A DNA stretch of 64,000 nt. Origin: Onchocerca lupi. Lineage: Eukaryota; Nematoda; Chromadorea; Rhabditida; Onchocercidae. A program made the position numbers and the translations under genes. How positions within the stretch are numbered: the first letter of the stretch is position 1; every line of letters starts with the position of its first letter. Positions 13,438 to 26,353 of the stretch are shown here, one piece after another. The notes under the pieces are model-generated. The model ran no database searches and had not been told where the DNA came from. It saw only the letters and a program-made list of their open reading frames with translations. The DNA lies in contig JAOVVO010000122.1 in assembly GCA_028564675.1 (NCBI GenBank), positions 62,001 through 126,000 on the forward strand, read 5' to 3'.

Positions 13438-16400
13438 ATGGTCGATTCTACGGACCGATTTGCTTGCTGTTCATTACGAGTAATCAGTTATTTTACTTTT
13501 TTTTTTTCTATTTTTCATTTATTTTTTCTCCAGTATTAATTTGTTTTTGAAATTTTTAAATTATCATTCATTAAATAGATTTGCCAAAATATTAAAGCAA
13601 AGATATATCGAATTAATGAAATTTCGATATAATTATTAAATTATCATTAGAATTCATTCCTTTCAAGTAATTAGCTGTTTTTCTTTCTTGATTTTCTTGA
13701 GAAAAAAAAAGCAGTTCATTATTATTTATTACTATACTATTAGTAGTATTAGTATTTATTATTATTTTTTAAAAATAACGACAAGAATACGGAACTTTGA
13801 ATATGTAATAAATATTTTCCATATTTTTTATTATTCAAATTTGATTTAAAATTTTTGAATAATCAGCGAAAAAGAAAGAAATTTTTTGATTAAACTTTGA
13901 AATTTTACAAAATGAAATTTAATTTGAAATTTGGAAAATATTTAACAATCAAAATCATGTGCAATATTTGCAGACAGCCGGTGTAGTAGTAGCGATAACA
14001 GAATTGCTAATATGCTTGGTAACCATTTACGGTCTGATCCGAAATCTTCAACTTTTCGGATCTTACTATCTACTCTGGTTTATCATCGGTTTGTTATCTT
14101 TAATTCTCAAAAACTAATGGATCATTTAATTGGTCCTTTACACAAAATCAGATATAGATAAACTTAAACAAATCAAATAGCGCATGAGTAAGTAAGCATA
14201 TACTTTGGTAAATCAAATGAAAATCGATAGTGATAAGTTACGAATAGCTGATTAAGCCAAGTAAAAATCATTGGAATAAGTATGCGTGCTATATTTAAAT
14301 AAATGGAATAAGAATTTTCAATGTTTAAATATTACTGATATTATATCGATAATATCCTGCTAAATTTATTGAGTGATAATAGCTCGATTGTAAAACAATC
14401 TGGATGATTGCATGTAATCGATTTTTGATTTTTATTAAACGCAAATCGCTTAAGAAATCTATTGAAGTTATTTATGAAATGGAAAAGCATAAATTAGATG
14501 GCATTTAAAGTTAATTCAAATATGCTGTGCTATTTTCGTTTTTCTAATAAAAAATTAATTTTTTAAAACTGACAATTAGAAAATTTGCAAATTTGAATTT
14601 CATCAGGAAAATGCGGAAAAATCAAGGAAATTATCGTCATTTTAAAATGCCAAATTTATAATTTCAAATTCGAAAAAATATTTGAAAAAGCAATAAACAA
14701 ATTTATTGCGGAATTGAATTCAATTGTTTGAAGCGAAAAGTATTTTGGTTGCCAGTTACTGGAACACTGGATTACTATTGAAATTTCGTTTCTTTTCTCC
14801 TAAAATTGGAAATTATCACTTATACTTATTATGGGAAATAGATGAATAGTATATGTTAGCTCAAATTTATTCCGAAAGATATAAGTAAAATAAATTTTTT
14901 GAAAGTTGAAATTTTAAAAATTTTTTCCTATGAAAACTTCGCGAAATTTCGAGATTTTGTCTGAAATTATGTCAGCAGTAAATGTTTTGTATTTAAATTT
15001 AAATAAAAATAGCAGTATGAATGAAGAAAGGGATAAACCGATTTGTATTTAAAAGGAATAAGAAAGCAAGAAAATATTAGTTATACAAAAATTGAAATTC
15101 TGGGAAACATATGAAAATTAATTGGCTGATAATTTTGACACAAATCTAGCGATAAATAACTACACGACAACAAATTAATTACCTAAATAATAAATAACTT
15201 TAAGGAGAGGCAAAAAAAAGGAATTAAGTAAAAACAACTGCAATTTTTTGTGTTCCCAGTCTTTCTTATCATTCGATAAGATCAGAAGATCAGAAGCATG
15301 CCGCCTTTACTCATCGATCGCATAGTTGTATTATTCCACAGATCCCTCTTTTCTTTATTACCCAGTTATGATATTTCCATTATTCAATTATGATATTTTA
15401 AGTAAATTAGATTTCAAATATTGTAATTTTTTAGGTATTGCAAGTGTGATTGTACTATTTATAGTAATTGCGCTACTACTGTATGCCATCAAAACTGAAA
15501 ACGGCCGTTTTTTAATACCACATCTTTCTGCTCAGGTTTGCATTTCGATCTTTTTATGCAAATTTTTTTCGTTTTTATTTAAAATTTTGGTTTAATTTTG
15601 TTAATTTCAATTTTTCTTTCTTTTTTTGTGAAAGATAAAACTGAGATCAGTGATATATGGAGTGATTTTCATTTCCGAATTTTTATATAATTTTAATATA
15701 AACAAAAATGGACTAGCATTTTTTTTTTAAACAAACATCTGCTGATAGCATTAATTAATTATTATTTTGAAATTTGAATTTTTTGAAAAATAATTAAGCT
15801 TATTTTCTGACTTGTTTTTTAGTTTTTTTTTTTTTTGCCTACATTCGTACTAATGTTTATTTCATTTTCTTTTTTTTTTTGTGATTTGATTTTTTTTATT
15901 CTTATTTCACTCATATTTTAATAATTGATTGTTGCTATGTTTACTAATACGTATTCATCAGCTAAAGTTAAATTTATTGCAAATATTTGTATAGGAACAA
16001 TAAATAAATTAAATTAATTTGTTTATCATTTTGTATTTAAATCTTCTATCAATTACAACGTAATAGATGTTAAAAATTTTAAACTGTTTAAATCTTTTCG
16101 AAAATTGACAATCTCCGGTGTAATAAATGGTGTTTGGAAGTATTTCATTGCTAAATTAGAAAAAACTGCAAAAGTTGGACCACATTCAATTGTTATTACA
16201 TCAAAAATGACGTACGAGAAAAAAAAATGACTCAAAAATGACTTAAATGAAATTTTCAACATCTTAAAAAGATATGGATTAGCGTTTTGTGCCTTTAGAT
16301 AAATTTCAAATGAACTTATTTGTGTCATTGATATCTGTTCGTTGATTGACTCATAAAATTGAATTTTTCATTTTATCTCGTACAAAAAAAAATTAACGAT

Positions 16401-18567
16401 GCTGTTTCCCCTCTTGATTTAAAGGAAACGATTTATTTGATTTTTGAAAAAAATGAAAAATTTAGGAAATCCATTTCAAATTTTCAAACAGCTGCTTCAC
16501 AAATGTTTGAATATTCGAGAAGTTAAAAATAAGAAAAAGAAAAAGAAAATAATAGCATGCATTGATGATTAATTAGCAGTGGAAGATAAAATATGAATGT
16601 TTGACTTTTGCTAATATTTATTCCTAACGTTTGCCAATGACTTTTGAGCTTGCATGAATTTCAAGAGAAGTGTTGAAATAAAAAAAGTAGCATTAAATTT
16701 TGAAAGATTTAAAACAGAATTATCAAATGGAAGATGAAATTAGATTACGGAAAGAATTAGCTTACTCAAATTAAATTGCAATCAGTTGAAGAATAATTTT
16801 ACTGTAATAATTAAAGCAAAGCAATAATTTTTTGTTACTAATTATTATGATTAAAGCTCTCAAATGAGCATTTCAAAAATATTGTTTAAATATTTTTGAA
16901 TTTATCTTACAGAATAACTTTATCAAACTTCATTAATTATTTTATTAAGGGAAAATGAAGCAAAGGGATTAAAAAAAAAATTTCTAGAAACAAATTTCAA
17001 TTTGAATAATTGATTTCAGATATTTCTAATATTCTTCCTGATTATTGTGGCATTCGTTGTAACGCTGTTGCTCATTTTTGGTGCATACCGTGGTATTCGA
17101 AATCTTCTTGGTCATGCAAGTTACCATATGACCGACGAAGGTTTTCTTTCTTTCTTCAAATTTTCATTAATTTTAATATTTTTTTTTGGTTTTAGCAATT
17201 TTACTTTAATTCTTTTTAAAAAAAAAAAAACAAAAAATGGAGAACTAAAAAAGTAATAAAAATGATGAACAACGTTCAAAACTTATTCTAAATTACTATG
17301 CACTTAAAAGTAGAAATTTTTTGTGAAAGGAAAAATTTTCGAAAAAAAATTGTAAATTTCGTGAAAATCTAAAAGATTTGACACACATTTTTGCTATCTT
17401 TTTAATTATATCCTTCTTAAATCATCGGAAAAACAAAAGATTGGAAAAAGACGAAATGTATCCATGAAAAATGCACAAAGAAAAAAAGAATTAAACATCC
17501 ATTGTTCATATTTACTTCTTTTTATAAAACTTTCAAAGATTGATTTACTTTTCTACTTTTATCTCAAATAATCACACACTATCATGTTTCGATTTTTATT
17601 CCGGAATTTTATCATAATTTAAATTTTACAACTTTCTTTAACTATTCTAGCAACTATAACACTTGGCTATATGATAATCGCAATATATCTCGCACTGGCA
17701 GTATTGGAAATGCTATTTCTTTATATTATTTACAAGCTTTACAGGTAAGAGAAGCTTAAAATTTTTTACTTTCCGTTTATTAATTTTCATCAGGTATGAT
17801 CCGATAATTATTAATTCAATCCGTTTGAAGTTTTAAATTCCTGAAATTTATGACATTTCTCGAAATTTCAATTATTTGTCGCAATTTCTTACGAAACATG
17901 TGATTTGTAAATCTTCTGTTGATGATGTAAAATTTTTCAACGGTTCAATAGATTTGTCATGCATCTTTGAGCATTTCATCCTCGAAACTTCAAGTAAATT
18001 AGGAAAAATATGGCAGATATGATTAGATAATGCTACTGGAATAAGCGAAAATTCAAGCATTGAAAAATTCAAAAATTCAAAAAAAAAAATCTAAACGTAA
18101 CGAACAATTGAAGACTTCGTACTAATATTTACACCCGGGATACTTCCACTTAACAAATACAGTTATATTATTTATAGAAAAACTATCCCTGATCCCGCAT
18201 TATCTGATTAATTTTGGCTATTTGTCATCAAAGCCAGCAATTTTGTCCAATATCTGAATTTTAATCGCATTTTCTTTTATTGATTTATTTATTTTTATCA
18301 CAATTATTAAATCGACTGCAATTTTCAATAAATTAAAATTAAAATAATATATCTGCACCAGCGATTTGTTCCTTTATTCGCAAGAATTATGAAATGTTCG
18401 TTTTTAGGTACTTCAATCGATACTTACTGATCGGATCAGATGATCCATTCTCAAAGCATGGCTCTCGTCATCATATTTATACACCAATATGGCAGATGCC
18501 ACCGAAAACAGCTGCTGATGGAAGTGGATCACCAGATGCTGGCCATTTATATCCCTATAGTCCATAA
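13438..18567 (+). CDS. four-pass transmembrane protein, nematode family
   Basis: Six exons (13438-13479, 13974-14088, 15435-15535, 17020-17140, 17651-17744, 18408-18567) join in consistent phases to a 210-residue protein. Four hydrophobic segments are visible at about residues 15-37, 46-72, 87-107 and 127-155. The short N terminus carries a CC pair (FACCSLR), the loop between segments 3 and 4 contains RNLLGHASYHMTDE, and the C-terminal tail of about 50 residues is hydrophilic and ends in PYSP. The size and arrangement resemble LAPTM-like or MARVEL-like four-span proteins that occur as nematode families of unknown function, but no diagnostic motif allows a firm name. The start was chosen because it is the first ATG in frame with exon 1 and follows a stop in another frame. 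All six splice sites are GT-AG. The protein is probably in the plasma or endolysosomal membrane (inference from topology only). Confidence 0.85.
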
Positions 18568-20520
18568 ATATGGCAATCATTGATTGATTAATTAATTTAT
18601 CAATTAGTAATGTACAAATTTAAGAATTATTATTTTTTTGTATGGTTAGATAAGATTATTGATTGATTGACTTAATTATTCCATCCGTACTTGCATTATA
18701 AATTAGTCATCAATTGTTTTATTAATCAAAGAGGAGAAAATCATCAAGCTTACTTCTTTTATATTAATAGTGCTGTATAATACATTTTGTTCTAATCAAT
18801 GCTGAAAATGATTAAATATATTTAAATTCACATTATCATTTATCCGTTTTCTTGATGCCTTCAATTGTCTTACTATGCTCTGTGGAGATAAAAAAAGGTT
18901 TGCAGAGAAAAAGAAAGAATATATTTCGGATATTTTTTTCGCTGATAATTGATAGTAGACAGAGAAGAAAGTGATTTTCGTTTTTTTATATTACTTGCTC
19001 CGTAATTTGAACATAATTATCAATTTATGGACTATTTGTATGACATGTCTTAAATCAATAATTCATTTCTAATTTTTTAAATTTTCACGAAATCCTTCTC
19101 ATTCATGTCGCATGTCACCTCGTTGATTTTATTTGTATTTAACGATGATTATCAAGTGCGAAACGAAGTGTGAACTTTATCTATCTTGTTTCTTTTTTTT
19201 TTCCGCTTCATCAGACGTGTGTTTGTAGTTGGCTTTTTTGTATGCATTTTCATTCAAATTTCCTGTTTTTAACTTTATCTTCCCATCCATCCTCTCATTT
19301 CACCTTTTGCATCTTATTAGTTTTCATCCCTTCTCCCGTTATTTTATTGTTTGCCATTACTTTGATAAAAATTTTTTTTCCTGTTTCTACTAATGTTTTA
19401 CAAGCATTTTTAATTATAAAAGATAGAAGTATTCGATTTTAACAAGGCGAATGATTTTGAGATGAGAATGAAACAGAGAATAAAATAAGAGCTTCGTTAA
19501 CAAGCAATCTTGAATTGGAGAAAGACGAAATTTAATGACGAATATTTAATGGAACTTTTGAGTGGGAATTCAGTAGCAGTGATGCAATCATGTCATTACG
19601 GGATTCTTTCATAGAATTGTAGCATAGAAAAAAAAAAAAAAAAGGAAGAAAAACCACAAGCTTTCATTTATTTATTTTTTGTTAAAAATTTCAGATATTC
19701 AATTATTATATGGCTTTTTTCTCTTTTTTTAAAAAATCTTACGTACAATAAGGCTGAACTAATAGATAAAATCAATGGAGAATGATTGCAAGGCAAACAT
19801 TTTTCAATCATTAAAAGACAATTTTTTTTTTTTTTGAGATGGAAATACATGGCAGTACTCAATCAGGAAATCATGACTGAATTTGAAAATCGTAATATGT
19901 AACCGACTCCATATGATATCATAATTTTGTTAGTTTCCTGTAAATAGACAGAGACCAAAATCTTCATTATCACTTTCATGTGATCTTTTGATGAAATGTT
20001 GTCAAAAAAGCCAATCCTGCATCTGTTCATGTATTAATTGGATCATTTTCATAACCGCTGTGATGAATATCATCATTTCATCAAGCATTAACACCAGCTG
20101 GTTTGGATTACCGTAATTGAAATATAAACAATTAATGGAAATCAATAACTCATCATTCTTCATACTGTCTATGATAATGAGCATTTTGTTTTTCCATTGA
20201 AAGATGACTGTTTACTTTTTCGTCTAAATTTTAAATCATTATTTCAAATTTTTAAAATACTAAACAATCTATAGCACAGTTTTTTTTTTTTCTTTAATAT
20301 TAATCACTTTTTTCACATAATTAATTTTATGCCCATCCTTGCACTTACATTTGAGTAGAAAGTTTAAACAAAAATTGTTCCCGCAAAAAGATAATAGAAT
20401 TAGTTAAGTAATTGAATCATTTAACACTGCAAAAAAGAAAGATCAAATTAATAACTTGAATTGATTAATTTCTGAAAAATCTCCTTACACTTTCTTTTTG
20501 CATGAGGGAAGTTTTCACTT
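18568..20520. other. intergenic region
   Basis: This contains the 3' flank of the membrane protein gene and the probable 5' flank of the small gene at 20521. A 90-codon open frame at 19170-19442 is pyrimidine-driven (Phe, Leu, Ser) with no splice context, so I do not call it. An open plus-strand segment at about 19940-20112, with Cys-rich sequence and a GTAATT donor, could be an upstream exon of the next gene but is weak. Confidence 0.5.
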
Positions 20521-20934
20521 ATGATTGAAAGAATAATTATCACTGCTAATTATCAATCAATCATAATCATGCATGCATCGATTCATTTTTCCCCATCTTT
20601 CCTTGCTCATTCATACTGCCAAAATCTTGCTGGTCAAGTAAACTTAGCTAATCGTTGGGCAATTTTTACATTGTCCGATGTTGCAATGAAAGTAATACTC
20701 AGAACCTAACCAAACATAGATATTGTTGCGTAACACATTATTGTTTATTACTGCACTCAAAAATTTGATATCTTTCAGAAGCACGCATACACTCCAATTT
20801 TTGGTCCAGAAAGCTGCTTATGTGATATGCGATCTCAATTCATTTGCCGTTTCCCAGTGCAGGAGAAACTTTCAGGTTATCATATCAGATATCCAGGACA
20901 GCTGACATTAAGTGTTGCAGTTTGTAGCAAATGA
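20521..20934 (+). CDS. unidentified small Cys-containing protein, two exons
   Basis: Exon 1 (20521-20691) runs open to a GTAATA donor after ATG AAA. Exon 2 (20779-20934) follows a good acceptor (ATATCTTTCAG) and stays open for 51 codons to a TGA. The two join in phase 0 to about 108 residues. The readable core is LANRWAIFTLSDVAMK, then YTPIFGPESCLCDMRSQF, ending TLSVAVCSK. Cys residues cluster in exon 2. The same DNA on the minus strand has several stops in the matching frame, which favours plus-strand coding. I recognise no family. The N terminus is not a convincing signal peptide, so the true first exon may be upstream and the chosen ATG may be wrong. Confidence 0.4.
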
Positions 20935-21817
20935 ATTCAGCATGTTTATCTGAAATGAATCATATGCGGAATAGATAATAAATGATTATTCCTTTAAAAA
21001 TTCAAGAAAAAAAATAAAGGATTTATTACAAATTTTGCTTGCCTTTTGCTAACGCAAGTTGTTAATGAATGTGATAAACAGATGTTATTGTTATGAAAAA
21101 TATATTGGACAATAGGATGAAAATTATCACTATAAATTTAAAATTGTTTTTAAAAATTGAATCTTTTCATGCCAATCTTATGAATTATTCGTTTGATTTA
21201 ATCCATTCGAGAAAACTGTTTATTTGATGTTTCCAAGTTATTTATTTCATGACAGCTAAAACAGAGTTAATTACCTTGAAAACTGTAGGGTAATAAAGAT
21301 CATTGAATAATGCGAAACTACGCTATGATATCTTCAATTATATCGGAATGTTAAAAGTTTAATAATTAATTGACAGACTAATTAAAATGAATAATGAAGC
21401 AGCTCAAGTTACTCACTTTAAAAAAAAATCAAATAACTGATATTTATTATGAATAAATTATCTTCAAATTTTATATATCGCTCTATTTTCATAAATAATA
21501 TTTTATAGAAAATACATTGATTTCTTAGGGAATTTCCATTATCTTGAAATAGTAAACTTGAGGAAAATTTGGGAAAAAAAAAGAAAAAAAAAGATTCATC
21601 CAAAAAAAAGTGCCCTAATTTTCATCTGCAATTTTTTCCCATCCGTGATTTTGATGATAGTTTGACCGAATGAAAAGATACTCTTATATCAAATATCAAA
21701 TAAGCATTTATCAACGTTCAGCATCACATAAACAAATGGCATTCTCGATGGGAATGTATACTATAGTGGAAGTTCGCCAAGTCAAACAGTTGATGGTACC
21801 AATATTAGGATAATCAA
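20935..21817. other. intergenic region upstream of the lectin gene
   Basis: AT-rich with no supported exon. It probably includes the promoter of the lectin gene. A weak AG at 21807-21808, 9 bases before the lectin ATG, could serve as a spliced-leader acceptor. Confidence 0.5.
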
Positions 21818-23338
21818 ATGATGTTGCCTGAAATAAATCTTGTCAATTATTATTTTCTATTAATTATCCTTGATTTGGTACCTTTACAACATGTTTCAAC
21901 AAAAATTGCTGCTGCTAATTTTGGCCTCAGACATCATAATGGTAAGATAATAGACTTATTAAAAGTTTTTTTTTTTTTAAATTTTAAATTTGAAAAAAAA
22001 AATTTTTTTTTTTTTTTGAGGAATAAATGCTTAAAAGCTATTAATTATGAAAGATTATCATAGATTATCTAGATACTTGAACCAAAATGTTTCTTCTTAC
22101 TTTAAATTGCTTGTAAGAGATTTTAAAAATCATAAAAAGTTTAGGCGATGATAACTTTGAGGCATGTTTCATACAGGAGGTGTTGCAAATCAGTAAATAT
22201 TGAAATGTTCAATTTAAAGATCAACATAAAGCCATAACAAATCATCAGCCGCATTGTTAAAAAAATCAGTAAAATTCTTTTTATCGATCTTTTCAAGTGT
22301 AGTTAAAGCAGAAAAACATCGGAAATTATCAAAATCACAGAATCTTAAAATAGACAAGTTGATAAAGCAATGTTATCATATGAATTCACCATTATCGGTA
22401 CAAACACATATAAATCCATAACGAAAAAAAAAAAAAAATTTCTGAATAAATAGACCTTCGAAATAGTGAAGAGAAGAAATTAATTTCATTAGATCATTCA
22501 TCAAATATCCGTGAAAAAGAATGTCCACGTGGCTGGATACTTTACGAACGTACCAAATCCTGCTTTCACGTAATTGAACGACGAATGCGTTGGTCTGAAG
22601 CAGAACAAACATGCGTCAATTTCGGTGGACATTTAGCGTCAATAACGGATGAATATGAAAATGTGTTTGCTTTTAGTAAGCTTGTTTTCTTATTTTAAAA
22701 GAGAAAGTTTTTCAATTTATAAAAATTTAAAAGTTTGTTTTTCATAACCTTTTAATGGATATGATTGTTTTAGAAATATAACGCATTTAGTAAAGTTGAA
22801 AAAAAAAATTGAAATGATTAAATTTCACGCTGAAAATGAAAAGAAGAATATGAACAGCTTTTTTTGTTTTTCAAGATGTAGCAAAGCAAGCAAATTTGTC
22901 AACTCCAACATTATGGTTAGGACGATTGGTTAAATTGACACAAACCGGAGCATATGAATGGAATGATGGTGCACTGGGGCGACAGATAGATGGTTTCCGA
23001 GGTGGTGAGCTCTTCATCTTCCTAATATTTAAATGAAAAATTAAAATTCTATCAAATACTTCATCATTAATACGAAAAATAGTGTTGCTTGCGATTTTTT
23101 TCGTTTTTTAGAATTACCGTTTGGAACAGATTTATGCTTGACAATGTGGCTCGATTTCGATCGTCCGGAAGGATCCTGGAATGAATGGGATTGTAATTAC
23201 GCTTCCGGTTATTCGGCATTGTGCAAACGTTCATTGAAAAGGACATCAGTTACAACAACTGATAACAGTTCATTTTATCTTATCTTTTTTGTTGCTTTTT
23301 TAGCAGCCTATATTGAATGGTATAAAATACAAAATTAG
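21818..23338 (+). CDS. C-type lectin domain protein with signal peptide and C-terminal hydrophobic tail
   Basis: Four exons (21818-21941, 22493-22675, 22876-23004, 23112-23338), joined in phase 1 throughout, give about 220 residues. Residues 1 to about 33 form a hydrophobic leader (YYFLLIILDLVPL). The C-type lectin fold follows: CPRGW at residue 52, a second Cys after YERTKSC, the helix-2 signature WSEAEQTCVNFGGHLASI, then TLWLGR, YEWNDG, DLCLTMW, PEGSWNEWDC and SALCK. All Cys of a long-form domain are present. The calcium-site motif EPN or QPD is absent and the usual WND before the penultimate Cys is WNE, so classical Ca-dependent sugar binding is doubtful. The last 25 residues (FYLIFFVAFLAAYIEW) could anchor the protein in the membrane or act as a GPI signal. 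Exon 3 may instead end at 23001; both donors keep the frame. Confidence 0.88.
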
Positions 23339-23595
23339 CTATAATCATTGAACTTTTTTACAATTTTTCATTTTTCGTTCATTTAAAATTCCGCTTTGAA
23401 GTTTTGAAATTTAATTATGATATTTTGAAAACGAAAAGATAAATTCTAATATACATTTCATTCCAAGTTTGTTTGAACGACTTTGAATTTTGTTTGCTTT
23501 AAAATTTATTGCAATGTTATGCGTATTATGGGAAAAATGTTCACTTACGCGAAGTTTTCATCATTAAATTCACCATTTCATTTTTTTGCTTTCAG

Positions 23596-23795
23596 CAAAA
23601 CCTAGAATCCGATCCGGTATTGATTCCGGTTTATCGTATTACAGTCGTCGATGTTGTTTGAATTCATCGTCGTGTCACAATGCAAGTGAAACATGCACAT
23701 CTGAAGAACGCTGTATTCCGGATGATTTGGATTGCTGGACGAAAACTTGTTCTAATGGTGGGATTGGTTGGTGTTTACCCCTTCCACCTACCTAA
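23596..23795 (+). CDS. possible alternative last exon, Cys-rich tail
   Basis: A strong acceptor (TTTGCTTTCAG at 23585-23595) precedes a 66-codon open stretch to TAA at 23793-23795. Read in phase 1 it contains nine Cys, including RRCCLNSSSCHNASETC, then EERCIPDD, LDCWTKTC and GIGWCLPLP. There is no ATG, so it must be spliced to something upstream. All internal donors of the lectin gene are phase 1 and compatible. A weak donor inside lectin exon 4 (GTTCAT right after SALCK) would put this tail after a complete lectin domain in place of the hydrophobic anchor. Alternatively it is the last exon of a different, unseen gene. Confidence 0.45.
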
Positions 23796-24454
23796 TTTAT
23801 ACCTTGAAAAGACGTAAACCTGCTCTGTAAATTACACGTCATTTACGATTATTCAGCGGATTTCTTTTCTGACTAGTTTTTCGAATTTCCGGATTAAATT
23901 TATTCAAAATTATTTATATTCACAACTAAAATTAGCTTAACTTTATGTCTACGTCTTTTTTGAAATATGCGATCAAAACTGCATTTTCTTCTCGAATTTT
24001 GAGAATTTCAAATGTGTAAAAACAAATTTATATGTATAGAAAGGTTTTATGCGTATTTTAGAAATTATGCATAAGTGCGAGAAATCGGCTAGTCATTTCT
24101 TCAATTTTTCCTGATTGTTGCATGAAACTTTATTTTATTCATTAATCATTTCTTATTTTGTTGCAATTGATCATTGTTGTAAATGTGATGAAATTTTCCT
24201 GCTAACGAAGTGAAAGTTTTTAAAATTTTGAGCAGTTTGACTATATTTTATTGATTGACATTTTCAATTCAAAATTTTGTGATAAGATTTTGAACTTATA
24301 TTTAGTTTACAGTGCAATATTAAGTTTACAGTTTAATATTTAGTTTATACGTGCTAAATTTGGTGTAATACTTACATATATATTGATGGTTATTTCACAT
24401 ATATATTTGGAATGTCTAATATTTTGATGAATCGGTCAATATTTAGTGAATGTG

Positions 24455-24519
24455 AATATTTATTTAATGAATATCTAATATTTAATGTTTATTTAATATT
24501 TATTTAATGAATATCTAAT
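24455..24519. repeat. 25-bp direct repeat at 40-bp period
   Basis: The sequence AATATTTATTTAATGAATAT plus CTAAT occurs at 24455-24479 and again at 24495-24519 without change. Flanking sequence (24290-24455) has looser AATATTTAGTTTA-type repeats. Confidence 0.7.
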
Positions 24520-26221
24520 CATGTTGTTTAAATTTATCTTTCAATATAAAAATGCTTTAAATTATCAATTTGTTGAATTTTATGTGTTACTTCTGTTTTA
24601 GGAATGTTATTTCTATAGACATCAGCGATTTTTAATGAGCTCAAACTTATTTTGACAATTTTTTGCTAGTTTCAATTATTTTTTCGAAATTTTCATTTCA
24701 AATGATCGGTAAAGTTTTTAAAAAATAAAATGTAATCTATACATGGTTAATATTTTCCCATTTTCTCATATTTTTGAATTTCGAGCATCATAACTTGCAT
24801 TGTTTTGGGAAAGTTTCTCATATTTTTTTTTTTTTCTATATTACTACTCGTTCACTTCCATCAAATACTTTCTTACATCACATCACAGGTGGCCTGTTTG
24901 ATGCAATTTGGTCAAAGACTCAAACGTTCGTGTTCATTTCTGAAATATCATACCTAGGACACATTCTATTCTAGTATTATAAATGATAGAAGTGAATTGG
25001 AAATTTGGAATCAGTTCAATTTCACATTCATGTTTACATTTAAATAAGAGAAGAGAAATTTCAATTTTGCATACAAAAGACTGGAATTTCAAGCATCTGT
25101 TTGGTATGATTCTTTATTGAAAAAGGTGTCAGATTTTGTTTGCAAATCGTGTTTTTTCAGTTGAACAAATGCAGTTAACAATAAGCAGTATCTTCTTCCC
25201 ATCTTTTTACCTTTCTTCCATTTTTTCTGTTATCTTTTTATTTGTGATGAGATGAGCGATGATTCCTGGTACGTAATAAAGGTAGTTTATAAAATTTCTC
25301 TCTCCTATTTAAACTTTGATTTTTATCCAATTTTTCATCAGTTTAACCCCTTACTTTTTATTAATTTTATGCTTCCTTATAATTTCGCTTTCATCGATTT
25401 TCTAAGACTATACTGAATTATCACTTGAAATAGCGCTTATGATTTCAAATTTTTTTCTTTTTTCTTTTTCTAAATGCTTTCTTGTTTCGTATTAAAAAAT
25501 TTAATTAAATTTATTATTTATTAGATATAGACAAAAAAAGTTAGGAAGAATATGTAGAAAAGTTACTGCTTTTAAGTTTTTGAAATTATAAACTTCTTCT
25601 TGCTAAGTTGAAATATAAAAAATTCAAAATTTTTCCTCTTACATTTTACGAAATATTAAAATTATTTCCAATCGAGTTCCACTTTCTTGTGTTAAATTTT
25701 AAAATTCAAACTTTTCAGGCTCATATTTGACAAATTCGAAATTCTTACTTATCAAATATTTCATTTTCTTCCAGTTTTTTACAAACTATTATTTCTCTAA
25801 TTTAAAATCTAAATTGCAGATTTTTCCAGTTTGAATTCTGCAAAGCAAAAATTGTTATTCATAAAATATTCGCTCCCTTTTTGTTTCAACTTATTTTCTT
25901 TTTTGCTTATATAGCTTTCGAATTTAAATCGAACTTTTCTCCAAATTTAAGTTGAAATAAATACAAAGTAAAAAAGTGGAAATGATCATTAATTAAATTA
26001 TTTTATTAAAGAATGCTGATGATATATATATATACATTTTTTTTTTTTTTGCATAATTTGCTGTAATCCTAATATAAGGATAGCTTTTTGCAGGAAAAAG
26101 ATTTTCATTTTAGTTTATTTTTTCCTCATTTCAAATGGATGAATGGAAAAGTTAATGATGACTGACTGCATGCATGCATAACTTGCAGACATATATCTAA
26201 AAGGAATCGATAATTTGAAAA

Positions 26222-26353
26222 ATGATATGTTTACATTTGAGTCGACGATTAACGGTAGATACGGAGGAGGAAGAGCCTTCACTAAAATCGGATTCAAACA
26301 TGGAAAGAAATATGGATGGAGCAGAGATGGGTAGAAGGCATATGAATTTGTAA
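26222..26353 (+). other. candidate alternative first exon for eya
   Basis: An ATG at 26222, with an in-frame TGA 6 bases upstream, opens 43 codons of acidic and Arg-rich sequence (SRRLTVDTEEEEPSLKSD). The frame runs into a GTAAGG donor at 26349, leaving phase 2. That is the phase needed by the eya exon starting at 34227. GC content is higher than its surroundings. Phase agreement has a one-in-three chance of being accidental and the join would skip 7.9 kb, so this is a weak call. Confidence 0.22.

Noticed and set aside
19170..19442. 90-codon plus-strand ORF with hydrophobic stretches
   Set aside because: It follows a pyrimidine-rich tract, so Phe, Leu and Ser runs are expected. There is no partner exon.
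20560..20910. Minus-strand frame resembling a Cys-rich lectin fragment (ATLNVSCPGYL)
   Set aside because: It is interrupted by several stops, while the plus strand over the same bases is open with splice sites, so the minus-strand reading is a shadow.
24774..24974. 66-codon ORF with an internal acceptor-like CATCACAG
   Set aside because: No downstream donor in a useful phase and no protein similarity; not needed by the lectin gene.
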